From NCBI RefSeq assembly GCF_901709675.1, contig NC_051089.1, positions 14,807,976 through 14,871,975 on the forward strand: a DNA stretch of 64,000 bases, in the 5' to 3' direction. The stretch's first letter is position 1; each line of letters starts with the position of its first letter. Below, piece by piece: positions 10,801-41,070 of the stretch. Source of the stretch: Syngnathus acus (taxonomy: Eukaryota; Chordata; Actinopteri; Syngnathiformes; Syngnathidae). The notes under the pieces were generated by a model. The model worked only from the letters and a program-made list of their open reading frames with translations. It searched no databases and had not been told where the DNA came from. Both the position numbers and the translations under genes were made by a program.

Positions 10801-13800
10801 CTTCAGTTTAGGGCAATTTGCCACAGCCCTCGACAATGCCGCTTATGCCAGAAACCGCCACTATATTCCTTCCATTTACAAATCCCTAAAATTGCTTCAT
10901 TTGCTCTCTGTCTTCTAGGTAAAGACAGTTCACATCTAACGGATTCGGACTTGACTCCACTCTCCGATCATCCAACAATGGACACCAGCTACCTGGCCGT
11001 GAAGGATCAGAGTGTCAACGCAACATCTGATAGGTTGCCAGGCGCTGATTTAGCCAACCCCCATGATAAGAGTGATAGCAGCGAGAGCAATAAAGGCAAG
11101 AAGAGGCGCCAATCGCACCACCTTCACCAGCTACCAGCTGGAAGAGCTGGAAAAGGTCTTTCAGAAGACGCACTATCCAGATGTTTACGCCCGTGAGCAG
11201 CTGGCGCTACGGACGGACCTGACTGAAGCACGTGTGCAGGTAACAACACTTGGTTACATCATTCACCTTTAACGTCACTACTATCTACCCTTTAATTTTT
11301 TTATTTTCTTTTTTTGTAACCAAGCAAGTATTAATTTTACAGCCACAAATTAAGTATTTTAATAAAAACTCTTTGCTTTGCCAGACCGTACTTCCAGATG
11401 AAGCCACATCGTAATTCTTTCGATTTAACGTTTGGCTTTAAAATAATCCAAGAAAAACATTGGAAAGAAAACTGTTCAAATGTCTGGCACTTGGTGCTAC
11501 ACTGTTCAGGAGGTATTCTTGCATTTTACACTCATGATAGTCATGTTGACTGTTTGTTTGTTTGACCACTGACACGAAAAGATAGTCGTCATACAGCCAA
11601 AGACTTTTTGGTCATATAGCCACAGACGTTTTAGGTCCCAATAAACAGACATACGTATGTGAAACTATAAGACATTTCAGTTTGAAACATTGATTCGCTC
11701 TTATGAACTCAATTCCCACTCAGTGGCCCAATCACAACCACTCTGTGAGTGCTTGACTCTAATGTGAGTCCGCGTTTCATCAATTAGGATCGGCTTCAAA
11801 TTTCCTGTGACCCTGAAAAGGATATGCTGGTGAATGGATGAATGAATGTTTGGAAAGTTTGACCCTAATCTACTTTGCTTGTGTTGAGGTTGGTTAGATG
11901 GCGCTCGCCGTACCAGCTGCTTAAATAGCTTGACATCATACTGGAATGTCACAATGGAGTCAATGAGGAAGAGGAAGTCTACGTAGTCTACGTAACTTTG
12001 CATCCTTGCCACGAAAATATTTTGTTGTTGTTTTTTTAAATGACATTTTTTTTGTATTAGGCAACACGTTTATCACATCTGCTTCAAAGTTCTGAGGTTC
12101 AGGATTCAAATTGCCACTTTGGCCATCCTGCGTGGACATGGTATATTCTTGCCTTTAGTGTTTTCCTTTACAAATGCAAGCAAGGTTAATTCACGGATCT
12201 AAATCAAGGATGGGCAGCTAGCGACCCACGACCACAATAGATTAAACGTAGGTTAGATTGTGAGTGTAAATGGTTGCTTGTTTACATGTGTCCTGGGGAC
12301 CAGTCCAAGGTGTACCCCACCTGGATGGATGGGATCAATGTTTTGTTCTTTCCATTGCACTGTTGTTGACCAGTCAAAATTGAACGTATGCTATCCGATA
12401 CCATAATATTGTAGTTTAAGCACTAAGACTTACATTTGTCATGTACGTTACTCACTTTTGAACACGGTGCATTACAAATGTATATATCATCCTATAGGAT
12501 AATGGAAAATATTTCGTCCTCTACTTTTGGCTTCCTCTGTAGAGGATTTGTACACACCTCAGGAATTCTCCAGGAATGTATAGCATGTAAAGAGATATAG
12601 GTGGGAGGAAGGTGGCAAATGCAGCTGGGAAACAGGCCAAAAAGTGGTCAAGATTTGTTATTTTGCTCTCCTTAACTTTCTGAAAATAGAAAAGTGAAAA
12701 ATGTGCCTCGGTGGGATCAAGCTTTGTAAGAACACCAGCTCACGGGTCCTTCAACATCTGCAGTCCTGCACAGATAACGTCACTCAGAGAAAAACGTGAG
12801 ACATTTATCTGGTAATGTGGGAGTGGGGGAGGCCAGGGGCCCCCGGGGGGTCCGATGGTTTGGGTTGCCTGGGCCTCACATGTTGTGTTTTTGGAGAACA
12901 CACTTTCATCAGCAGCATATGAGGAGATGAGCTCAACTGTGTTTTGATGGTGGTCAGCGGCACGTTCGTAAACATCCTTTCCTTGAACGCCAGGTTTGCC
13001 GCCCAACCCCCAAGTCCCGAGAGTCAAACATCCAGTCACCATTTGGAACACTTTGCATGCAATCTGGTGGTGATGCCGTAATGCATTCCAGCACATTTCT
13101 GTTCGATTCCACTACTCCTATGTCGTGTATGTGAACATCTGTGGGCCGCAGACAACCTAAGCCTTTGGATTCTCCTTGTTTTTCTTTCATTAACATCCTG
13201 TTCAGAAAAGAATGTGTCCCCGCTGTGGTCTCCCGGGTAGAGGTGTGAAACAAAAGCCCGGTGCAAGGTAGCCATTGATATTTCAACCCTTGTCTTGTGC
13301 CAAGACAATTCGTTGCTCTAGATAATGAAAAAAAAAAAACATATTTGATTTTGGCTCCACACTGGCTACGTGCCCGTGGCATAGGATAAGAGTAAGTTTA
13401 CAACCGCTCTTGGAGGAGACAAACAGCAACAGTGACACGCAGCCGCAGGGTTATAACTCAGCTCTGAAGGTCGCTGTGAGGCTCACACGATCACAATCGA
13501 GTGACTCAGATGGCTCCAGCTTTTACAGCCCTTCGGGTCTCCCAGCGGCCCTCTTAAACACTCACGGTCAAAAGATAAAAGGATCCGAGAAGCCTCGACG
13601 CCCGCTCTGTGCTCCATTCAGGACATTTGCCAAAGAAATGAATGGCGAGTCTCAAGTGGGAACCATTACTGTATTGGTTGACTAAAGCTCAAACATAAAT
13701 TGTGAAACCCGCTTTGAGGAAAAGGGTTAAATACATCTCGGAGGAGGCTGACCTTTATCCCGGAACATAAAGTACTTTTAATGAAAGATGTAGGATCTGT

Positions 13801-16722
13801 AGTCCGAAGTTGTTTGCTTTTTCTGCCTCTGGCTTTCAGAGGGCAAAAGTGAGTTCAGATTGGAGTCATATGCAGTGCCGATACAGGGAAGGGCCATAGA
13901 TCAAAGGTCAGGGGTTCCAATAACATCACGTCTCTCAGATTCTTCGTCCGGTCAGTTTGGGGAGCTCAAAGAGCGTTAAAAATTGCGACGACAAGTTTGA
14001 CATTAGGTACATGTGAACATTTTTGCAGTTCAACCAAATATGTATACATTTGGCCTCGCCGAGTGAATTTGAAAGATAGAAATAAATGGACTCTTATAGA
14101 ATATTCTAATTTCTCAAACGTTTTTGATGAGACGCAAAAAAAACAACATCTCAGTCTGATTGTGTACTTTCATCATAATAATAAACCGATGAATACCTCT
14201 CTGGCAATGTCAATGACAATGGAACAAACTGTCCTCTTTGTTAAGGCTGGCCGTTTCATGCCTGCAATGTTGTGATTAGTCGGTGAATATGGGAGGATTT
14301 GGCAGTACAAACGTACATTTAACGAACCACAACACCGGTCCAAAGTGTTTCCGTCATATTAACGGTGCTTTGAGGGTGTTGGAAAAGTGAAGCCAGGCTC
14401 AGCCTCAGATTTCTTTTCAGCTGACATGAGTGACAGCAGAGGCGGGTTATCAATCCTCCAAGCTGCTCTCACACTTCAAAGTGTTCCTGGGCCCGTACAG
14501 CTCTCCTGCTGGGACCTGTTTGGCATTTCTCTGCTCGCTCACTCTCTCGGACTGGAACATAAATAAAGCCTCATTGAAAGTCCGGCAGCTACTTAAGCTG
14601 TCAAGGTCTTTACCAATTACTGTCACGACACAGCGTGTGCAACATGCAAATACATTCTCTCTTCATAATAACCACCAGATTGAACTGGGAGAGATTGGGA
14701 CACTCGGTGTTGGGATGTGAATCATCTCACGTGAAGAAAAGGTTCAAACTAGTCCTGGAGTAGTTGTTACTCTGAGGAAGAAAGAACAGAGGAAGACATC
14801 TGCTCTGCTTCCGTAATTTATGCAGCACCGGTATCTGACCGCCAGGGAGCTTTGGGCGACAGGAAATTAAAAAGGAAAATGCAAACAAAGCTATGTTGCA
14901 ATGCCATCTCACCTTTCAATGTTCTCATTATTGCCTCCTAATCTTAGCACAGTGTACAAATGCAAAGAGCTGATGGGTGAAACTCAAGAAGCTCACACTT
15001 TGTGCGCTAATCAATCTGGCGGTGGCGCTGTACGTGGCACGCCTTCAGCCAGTGTGATGTCACGCAGCACACTGATGCTTTCATTACACGGCAGTTTTAA
15101 GTCCAAACGTCAAATATGATTACAGGAAACATGAGGCACTCAGCGCTTGTCACATTGCAAATAAGCAAAGGTGAACTGAGAGAGATCTGTTTACATTTTG
15201 TTGTAGAAGTGAAGGTTGTTTAGAAAACCCGCATAACATTCTTGCCTGCATTTTCCAAGCTACTTGTAATAAATGCATTTCCTGGCAGAACTGCTCGGAT
15301 CCAAGCTTTTCATAAAAAGATATATTATGATTTGAACTATAAATGTACAGTACACTAAAATGCCAACAGCTTTTCAAACAGGATGAAGAGTTGAAGCTTA
15401 TTTATTTATTTGTTTTATTTTCAAACCAATATCATCCATCCCTCCTTCCGTCCGTCTGTCCTTCCATCCATCCATTCTCAATGCCACTTGTCCTCATTAA
15501 GTTTGCGGGGGAGCTGGAGCTTATCCCAGTTGACTTTGAGATGGAACAATTAACCAGTCACACACACAAGAGTCTCCAATGAACCTAACATTAATTATTT
15601 TGCAGTGTGGACCGAAGCACGGGGAACATGCAACCTCTAATCAGTACTCCATCGATCGGTGCATTAATATGTGTAATAAGTACGCACATACATATGTATG
15701 TTTTTTTCTATCTATACATTTTTGCACTTTTCTTTGTCCAATTGGAATAGATCTAAGTTACCAGATGTTCTATAAAGATGATGCATTTTCAGAAAGTGTT
15801 TAGTGCTTGGGAATGTGAAGATCTATCAAATGAACATGCATCTTCTGCTCAGGTGTGGTTCCAGAACCGGCGGGCCAAATGGAGAAAGAGGGAGCGTTTT
15901 GGTCAAATGCAGCAGGTTCGAACGCACTTCTCCACAACTTACGAGCTGCCTCTGCTGACACGTCCCGAGAGTTACGCACAGGTAGTGCAACATTAAATGT
16001 GGATTCATTCATTCATTCATGATCAGAATAATTTAATAATTATTTTACAAGCGGCCCTGGGGTTAAGATGGTCCTGATTAATGCCATATATTTTTCATTA
16101 TACATTTTGGCTTTTCGTGTTGTTTTTTACTTGTGCACTTTATTTACTCACAACATTAAGTTAAATGTTTATAGTTGATTCCCAAAATACAATCAGAAGA
16201 ATATCCTAAAACGTAACAGAAGCAGTACAGACTAGAGAAATTTGACAAAATAAAAGAAACACTCAATTCAATTCCAGGAAACGGATATTACTACTAAAGT
16301 TTCTAAATGTAACTTCTGGGCCATGTGCACTGTTAGACCAGTCCCAGGATTATTGGATCTCATAACTGTAGCATATATGTTTTATTTCTTTTTGCTTCAG
16401 ATTCAGAACCCTTCCTGGATTAGCGGCAGCAAGCGCAGCGTCACCTGTGCCAGGCTGCGTGGTGCCCTGTGACACGGTGACCCCATGCATGACCCCTCAC
16501 CCCCACTCGGCCAGCGGGGTGTCTGAGTTCCTGGGTGTTCCCAGCCCCGGAGGTCACATGGGCCAAGCTCACATGGGCAGCCTGTTCGGAGGATCTCCCG
16601 GCATGGCTACGGGGCTCAACGCGTATGATCTCAACATGGACCCTGACCGCAAGTCCTCGAGTATCGCCTCTCTGCGTATGAAGGCCAAAGAGCACAGTGC
16701 AGCCATATCTTGGGCCTCATGA
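2781..16722 (+). CDS. alx4: ALX4-type aristaless homeobox transcription factor (4 exons, two +1 frameshifts)
   Basis: Exons 2781-3132, 10919-11239, 15853-15981 and 16401-16722 encode a nuclear paired-class homeodomain protein. In human, ALX4 acts in skull, limb and facial mesenchyme (parietal foramina). Seen: start [20 protein letters not shown]; a homeodomain split between exons 2 and 3 ([20 protein letters not shown], then [20 protein letters not shown]); C-terminal [12 protein letters not shown] and HMGSLFGG; and the OAR motif [15 protein letters not shown] ending SAAISWAS. Corrected length would be 373 residues, against about 411 in human. As given there is one extra base at 11109-11110 and another at 16431-16432, either of which would destroy the product; exons 1 and 3 are clean. 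It is one of the fish alx4 copies; I cannot say which. It is convergent with ext2, as in human ALX4-EXT2. Confidence 0.92.
3133..10918 (+). other. alx4 intron 1 (7.8 kb), no gene
   Basis: I see no coding exon here. It alternates between AT-rich stretches with T/A runs and less AT-rich, repeat-poor islands (about 4.5-5.77 kb, 6.83-7.44 kb, 8.0-8.5 kb, 9.0-9.9 kb). Those islands are plausible places for conserved regulatory elements, as expected for a developmental homeobox gene. An AT/CA microsatellite block is at 7.60-7.84 kb. All ORFs here are short and show no family motif. Confidence 0.6.
7600..7842. repeat. Compound AT-rich / (CA)29 microsatellite
   Basis: Long TA/ATATAT and A-rich stretches at 7600-7784 run directly into an uninterrupted CA dinucleotide run at 7785-7842. 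The TATATATA and TATAAAAAATAAAAAAAT parts could form hairpins or unwind easily. Confidence 0.95.
10919..11239 (+). CDS. alx4: alx4 coding exon 2: first part of homeodomain, with 1-base insertion
   Basis: Acceptor TCTTCTAG, donor CAG/GTAACA. It reads [20 protein letters not shown] through NKGKKRR, then an extra C in CGCCAATCGC shifts the frame. In the +1 frame it continues [20 protein letters not shown] to TEARVQ. Observed length is 321 nt; 320 is needed to go from phase 1 to phase 0. Left uncorrected, the frame ends at a stop near 11196. Confidence 0.92.
11240..15852 (+). other. alx4 intron 2 (4.6 kb) with a repeat-poor island
   Basis: The part from about 12.5 to 15.1 kb is richer in G+C than the rest and nearly free of simple repeats. 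It holds several open stretches with no recognisable protein (for example 13410-13685). I read it as candidate conserved noncoding sequence rather than coding. At about 15.43-15.54 kb there is a fragment of a dispersed fish repeat. Confidence 0.5.
15429..15545. mobile_element. Fragment of CCATCCATCC-type teleost repeat
   Basis: CCATCCATCCATTCTCAATG followed by CTTGTCCTCATTAAG and GGGGGAGCTGGAGCTTATCC, the same order as the fuller copy at 57.66-58.03 kb. Truncated and diverged. Confidence 0.7.
15853..15981 (+). CDS. alx4: alx4 coding exon 3: homeodomain helix 3
   Basis: 129 nt, 43 codons, phase 0 on both sides. [20 protein letters not shown] is the DNA-recognition helix and the basic tail, followed by [20 protein letters not shown]. 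Intact, with good acceptor (CTGCTCAG) and donor (GTAGTG). Confidence 0.95.
16401..16722 (+). CDS. alx4: alx4 coding exon 4: C-terminus and OAR domain, with 1-base insertion
   Basis: Acceptor [19 protein letters not shown] is followed by an extra A (16431-16432, GCAAGCG). In the +1 frame the sequence runs [19 protein letters not shown], later HMGSLFGG, and ends with the OAR motif and SAAISWAS plus stop. 322 nt observed, 321 expected. As given the frame stops (TGA) soon after the insertion, losing the OAR domain. Confidence 0.9.
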
Positions 16723-18884
16723 TGCGTCAAAGCCAAAGGGGACGATCTTTATCTCCCTGTTGATGTCCGAGCCAGCCTGGAGTGGGCTGAAGGCGCACAC
16801 ATAAAATCTACAGGCAACAGTGACTACCTTCATGAAGGCTGCTGACAAATGCAAATGATGAAGCAATTATTCAGAATGACTTGAAGTGGACTTTGTGGAG
16901 TGGGAGACAACTCTGTGCCGTTAGAGTACAGTATTTTTTTTTAAACTAATTCATGCACTTATTTTGCTAAAATACAGGAAGGTTTGTTTGTACAGTGCTT
17001 TCAGTGAGTTCGGGTGCTCTTTTATTCTTACTTCACTATTTAAAATTTGAGTTTTGTGTGGGCCGTGCAGGATTTGCTTCAAAATCAAGCATCGAGACAG
17101 GCTAAATTTCAGATTTAATTTAAAACAGTAGCGAAAACAGCTCCCTCATGTATGAATTTGAATGTTTTTAAACAAGTGTGGATTTCAGAGATTATCATCC
17201 GTAAAACCATCAAGCTACAGGAACAAAATATGTTGTGTTGGACAGTGGGGCCTCATTCACTTGGTTTTGTTCTATATTATTTTTTCTTTTTTTTTTAACA
17301 TTTTAAGCATCCACCGTGTCAGGAAAAGTACATACTTGTCGTACAGAGTGACATCAATCACAACATAGCAACATACATTTAAGAGACTAATGGGACTTCA
17401 TAGGAAATATTACAGCAAAGAAAGTTTGGGGGTTGATTTTCCCTTTAAAGAGTTGTAAGACAAGCATGGCCTTAAATGTTATGTTGCTTCTACTACTTTC
17501 TTTTTCGAATGAAGGATGTCATTGCACAACAATGCACAGAACACTGAGCTTTGTTGCTCCCCCTTGAAGATCAGGTTCTTCCACAACAAAGACATTCAAG
17601 TATGCATCTTAACTTTCAGTTCAGAGCAGCTCCCTTCCAAGTCTCCTCTATGCTTGTTTACCTCCATCCAATACAGATGCTTCAAGTCCACTGTGGGAAG
17701 TCTTATTATTCCCCCAGATGCCTGAGGACAGAATAGCAGATAACGTTTGCGCTCCTAAATCACTGACACAATGTCAGGTTATGTTCCTTTGTTCGCAAAG
17801 ATTGCATGACGCCGATACCTTGTCGAAGAGCTTTGGGCACAGTAACCGTTGAAAATTGTCGAATAGGAACCACATTCTCAGCAGGTGAAAGAAGTGTAGT
17901 GCAGGCTATAATCTGTCAGCAGAGCACGTCCACACCGGACTTGTTCAAATCACAATCCAGTTTTACCCCTTGGTCCAAATCCAAGGCATATGCAGGACAT
18001 AATCCGGACTGTATAGTCCATATATCAAAAGTGAGAGGATTGGCTTGGATACGTGGACATGGGGGGCCCCCCCCTTCGCTTGCTGAGGGCTTGGGTGGAG
18101 AGGCTTTCTGCTGTGTTCCAGTGTTCTGGGAAAAGGACAGTGCACACAGCTGTGCTCAGGGGCTAAATGCAAAACAAACATGCCTCACACATGCTTCCCC
18201 CTCAGCTGTCATGTCTCTGCTTTCAAAGATCCTCCCCCCCCCCCCCCCCCCCCAACTCCCCTCACGCCGATGCTCTTCGCTTGGCCCTTTGCACAACGTG
18301 TCCACAGGTCCAAATCTGCAGAGCCATCACAGAGTTCTCTGGCTCAGGGTCGAGGCGCAGCCAACCCAGGAAATATTTTTAATTAACACTGAGCCCTGGG
18401 GAGCCAGCGGGATCCTTGTGTCAGGACAGACACACCCGACTGTCTTTGGGCTGCACAGCATCCACAAACAATGTGGACATAAGGTTATGTTTTAATGCAT
18501 ACTCATGTTTGCAATCATCCTGTTTATGGTGGATCAACACGTATACTCCAAAGGGAATATAGAACATGAGTAATACCATGGATGCCCCCACTTGGTCTCC
18601 TTTTCAAATACTACTGAAGTCATTCAATCAGTACAGGAGTATTTGTATTATACCTTGTTTTCATGTGTGCAGGAGTCTTGGAGATGATCCGGTCTTTTTT
18701 GCTTATCAAGTATTTGTGTTGGTTCCCCTTCTATAGGAATTGATGGCTTTTAAGCTATCGTTGCAAGCAAGATGTGTGATGTTTTTGTGTGATTAAAGGT
18801 CAATAAGTTATTGTACTTCTTTTTTAAGAGGTGATCTGCAAATGGAACATTTAATACACTTTGCAATAACTGCATAAGAATAAA
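16723..18884 (+). other. alx4: Probable alx4 3'UTR
   Basis: From the alx4 stop to an AATAAA at 18879-18884, with no other gene signal. Contains a poly-C run (18234-18253) and a 20-bp end of the TTAA MITE family near 17428-17447. The true cleavage site cannot be fixed from sequence. The 229-codon open frame at 17806-18495 has no recognisable content. Confidence 0.4.
18234..18253. repeat. Poly-C tract
   Basis: About 20 consecutive C, with a further C-rich flank. Prone to length errors in sequencing. Confidence 0.95.
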
Positions 18885-19376
18885 CAGGAAAAAAGAAGTT
18901 AGAATAATGCTCAATTGCCACTCTCTTTTTTTTCTTCAGTGTTGAGGAAATCCCCAAATCTTGAAGGTTCTGGTGGATAACAGGCTATGAATTTGCATTG
19001 TATACCTGCATTTTGTTTCAATACACTAAAACGGTCTCATCCCAAGATCCTCTCAGTACTTTGAAGGGACACAAGTCATGAAATGAGGTTGCCACAGCTG
19101 GCAAGAGCATGCTCCGAAATGAAGATGACAAAAATACGTAGTGCAGTCTTTTGAACTGCTGACATTGAACAGGGCGGATTAGGCGGCCTATATTAACAAC
19201 AGGTGACAGGCTGCGGCGGCGAGGGCGGGGACAATGTCATGAAGGCTGATTTGGTCTTTCACAGATTCCAAGTACAGGCGGATATTAAAATATAAATAAA
19301 AGTTTTTTAACAATTACATACACAATGGAGAAAAATGAGGAGATACTAAAGCCGACTTGTTTTGGGAGTTTTCATT

Positions 19377-20348
19377 TTATTTTATAATACAAAGTTAGAA
19401 TACGCACCAATGACCTCACGGATATCAAAACCAACATTGCAAGGCAACAGTAACATCATAAAATCTGTAACATCTAATGAATAAAGGATATAAAATGACA
19501 TTCAGACACAAAACTCAAACCAGATAAATAACATTGCATCACAATATACACCAGTTCAGAACACGTCCGTACTGTATTCAGTGTTGCCTTGCTGCATTGC
19601 GGTTCAGATATTGAGACTTCACTCTTTTGAGGGTTTTCATTTGTCCTGAACAATAAGTGTCTATGTATGCCCTGCAACTGAGTGGCGACTAGTTCAGGGT
19701 GTGGGCCGCCTTTTGACCATAGGGAGCGGGGATAGCTTCAGCACCCCCCGCAAACCTTAACAGAATAAGCGGCGTTGGGACGGGATGACAAAAGAAAAAG
19801 TTGACTTCTACTTCATGGTTTTTGCCTATTGGCATTTTGGGGACATAACTCCTGTAATAAACGTGGGACTAGTGTCGAACACCGACCAATTTCACATCAC
19901 ATGCACAGAAAACAAACTAGTAGCTCAACATACTAGATTTTAAAAGCAGCTTAGTCTGGTAACTTGTCTTATCTGCCTGAAGCTAACAGAAAAATTAACT
20001 ATCGGACAAAAATGACTTTTTTTTTTTTTACTTCCCACCCCTGATTTAAGTCCACCAAATTGTTTCAACATGTAAAATGTGGAAAATCAAATAGCTCTAC
20101 AAATCATTCTTGGAGCATAATTGAAATGAAATAAATGATCCCATAATAGCAAGAGATCAGTAAAAGATCTCACAATTAGTCATGATTTTAACACATTAGG
20201 TGTAAAAAAAAACAACAACCCAAAAACAATTAATTTAAATTAATATAAAAGTGGTGAGGGGAACATAAAATCAAGGACATGATGTCAGAAAAGTCAAGTG
20301 CGTCTCTGCTGACGCTGTGGTGAGCTCTAAATGCAGATGACATGCGGG
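19377..20348 (-). other. ext2: Probable ext2 3'UTR
   Basis: Follows the ext2 stop (NIGSL, TGA at 20349-20351). A minus-strand AATAAA lies at about 19377-19382. It is AT-rich with A runs and no other gene signal. The end is uncertain and may nearly meet the alx4 3'UTR. Confidence 0.35.
19681..19795. mobile_element. Degraded inverted copy of CCATCCATCC-type repeat
   Basis: GTTCAGGGTGTGGGCCGCCT, GATAGCTTCAGCACCCCC and AGAATAAGCGGC resemble the reverse complement of the repeat at 57.66-58.03 kb (which has GGGGGACACCCTGAAC, GGAGCCTATC and CCGCTTA). Confidence 0.55.
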
Positions 20349-38640
<18,292 letters not shown>

Positions 38641-38961
38641 AGTGGAGAGAAGTAACAAGGTGTCCAGCGTCGACGTTCTTCTACTTACCTTACCAATATC
38701 GGCGTGAGGTCAACGTACATGTAAAGGTCAAATCGGTAGGCCAGTCAGAGAGCGGGGGATTGATTTTTTATATAATTATAATGTAATAATATAATAATTA
38801 GAATATAATTTGTCTAATACATAGTGTGAGTACTCACCTCCGCTGGGTGCTTGGATTCTACAAGCTTTTGAGTTTACATATTGCTTAGCTCAGTTGACTA
38901 TCTTTCTACAGAGTTGTAATGTATTAAAAGAAACAGGAACAATTATGACCATGGTTTTTAA

Positions 38962-41070
38962 TTTATTCCATAACGGGCAAGTTCAGTAAGAGGAGGGATC
39001 ACATACAGTCCCATTGGGGGTAGCAAGCAAACCAGATAAACATGAAGACAGACATTGATGCAAATATTCCTCTTTCTTTATGGAACAATTTGTAAAATCT
39101 TCCAAGAGTTTCAATAAATAACTTACAGATCATATATTTCTTGTGTTATATGTCAATATTGATATTTTAAATATATAGCTATCTTCTTTTTGTTATACAG
39201 TTGTTCTCTATGAGGCTATTGGAAGTATTCTTTTTAGCCATCTGCATAAATAATACACACAGGGGATGGTGCTGTACACATCATGGCCAAACAGTGCTTT
39301 GACTGGTTGCAGGCTTCATTGCTGAATGGGTTTAGAACCCAAGAGTATTTGTGAGAGGAAAGAGGGGCTGGCAAGATGATCTGTGCAGTGACAGATTGTA
39401 AACTGGCAAGATGTGAGATGTGCTGTGAGTTACAACTCTTGTTCCAAACAAGAAACGGAGCAGATCGCGTTGATGACTCCAGCCTAGGCATTCCACCAAC
39501 GGTCATTCTGCAGAATGTCTCATCACAATGGAACATTCGTAAATGTGCCGTGGCCGAATGTTAAATACTTTCCCACTTGGACAGGGGAAAAAAAGCATAA
39601 ATGCACAACTTCTGGGAAACCTCTTAAAAAAATACCCCCCAAAAAAGATTCAAGATAAAGAATAAAAAAACACCAACATCAGTCTGTTGCAAGGGCATTA
39701 AAGATATTACCATCAAATACAGCAATAAAAGTGAAACCATTTATCGTAATAAATAACACAAGTAGTAAACCACCCGTTCACCTGTTACACCCTCGGTGAT
39801 ATGGAAGATTGTTTGCCACATGTAGAATTGACACCGGCTCATTTATCCATGAAGTCCAACCCAGAGGAAGAGCGGGGCGAACTCCATTAAAGGGAAGCAA
39901 ACACCTGATGTCCATCATGTCTGAGAGCACCTTGAGAACAAGTGATGAGAAGCCTGGTTTGGATTTCTTTGACATGATGGCAGCATTTGTCCTCGTGAAA
40001 CTGCAAAAAAAAAAAAAACACCGCGAGAACGGTACCGTCTCTAGGTAAGAAAGAAAATTATGAGCGAGGTGGTTATTGCGGCCTGAAGGTTGACACAAAT
40101 GAGCAGTGGTAACAGAGAAGCCATGCCGGTGTTTTCCCTGTGGTGTGTAACAGTCTCCATGGGAATGACAGGGCTGGGACATAAACATAGCTCTTTGTGT
40201 TCAAATAAAGCAATAAACATATACAAAAGTACATCTGAGAAATACATTTGGCAATATCAAGGTATTTAGTAAAGAGGGGGACTAAGCAAACATGATTTAC
40301 CTAATTGTCAATCCAAGTGGCTTAGTGATAAAACCCTCTTTGAAAAGAAAGACAAAAGAACTTTCATGCACTGTAAAGAGTAACCAAAAAGGCTTAAAAA
40401 CATCCATAAGCGTCTGTAATAACGTCACAATCAGCAAATGTTTTAAGACACGACTTCAACCACCCACACCATCTTTTTCTCGACACCAACTCCGTATAGA
40501 CCTGAGGAACATTGTGTCACGTCTTCACACTCCTACTAACCGACATACTTCACATTCCTGAATGAGCAATGAAAAATAAAATGCAGGAAGAAAATATGCC
40601 GCTGAGGGTGCAGGAAGTAGGAGAGCACATCAACCCAACCTAAGATGATAGCTTCTTCTACAGTGTTAGCTTTTGAATCCCTGCAAAGTTAACGTACGAC
40701 TCTCTCTTTTGTAGAGTCAAGTCAGGGGATGAACATATGCTGAAATGTACCATGACATTGTTTTGGAACGATATTTGTGAAGCTACAGTTGTTCATTTCC
40801 ACCCAAAAGCAGCACAGCCCCCTGGCATGCAGAGAGGTATCTTCTTTGTAGTCATTGCAATAGTGCGAAAATGCTAGAAGCATCCTTTAAGAGGGAGGAG
40901 GACACCTGAAGAATGGAAATTGTTTGTGAGTCGGCAAGTCAAGTTTTGTCCTTATGTGACTACATACATTCCATGACCATCGCATGCACATACTGTGATT
41001 TTTTTAAATTTTTCTTTATTTAAATATTGGATGTCTGTCACTTCAATTGGAGTTGTTTGAAGTTAGAAGA
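38962..41070 (-). other. dagla: Probable dagla 3'UTR
   Basis: Directly after the dagla stop, about 2.1 kb with no other gene signal. Minus-strand AATAAA signals sit at 41015-41020 (about 50 nt after the stop) and 38962-38967. Use of the second would put the dagla end about 330 bp from the ext2 first exon. Long 3'UTRs are usual for DAGLA; the end is inferred. Confidence 0.4.

Noticed and set aside
13410-13685. 91-codon ORF in alx4 intron 2 as an extra exon
   Set aside because: No acceptor or donor with fitting phase, and the alx4 exon 2 to exon 3 junction is already complete inside the homeodomain.
17806-18495. 229-codon plus-strand ORF downstream of alx4
   Set aside because: Composition is random-looking, it runs through a poly-C tract and has no recognisable motif or splice support; probably 3'UTR.
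38670-38690. Strong minus-strand donor-like GGTAAGGTAAGT as an alternative ext2 first exon
   Set aside because: Only a donor word, with no supporting exon or promoter feature that I can see; the donor at 38469 is sufficient.
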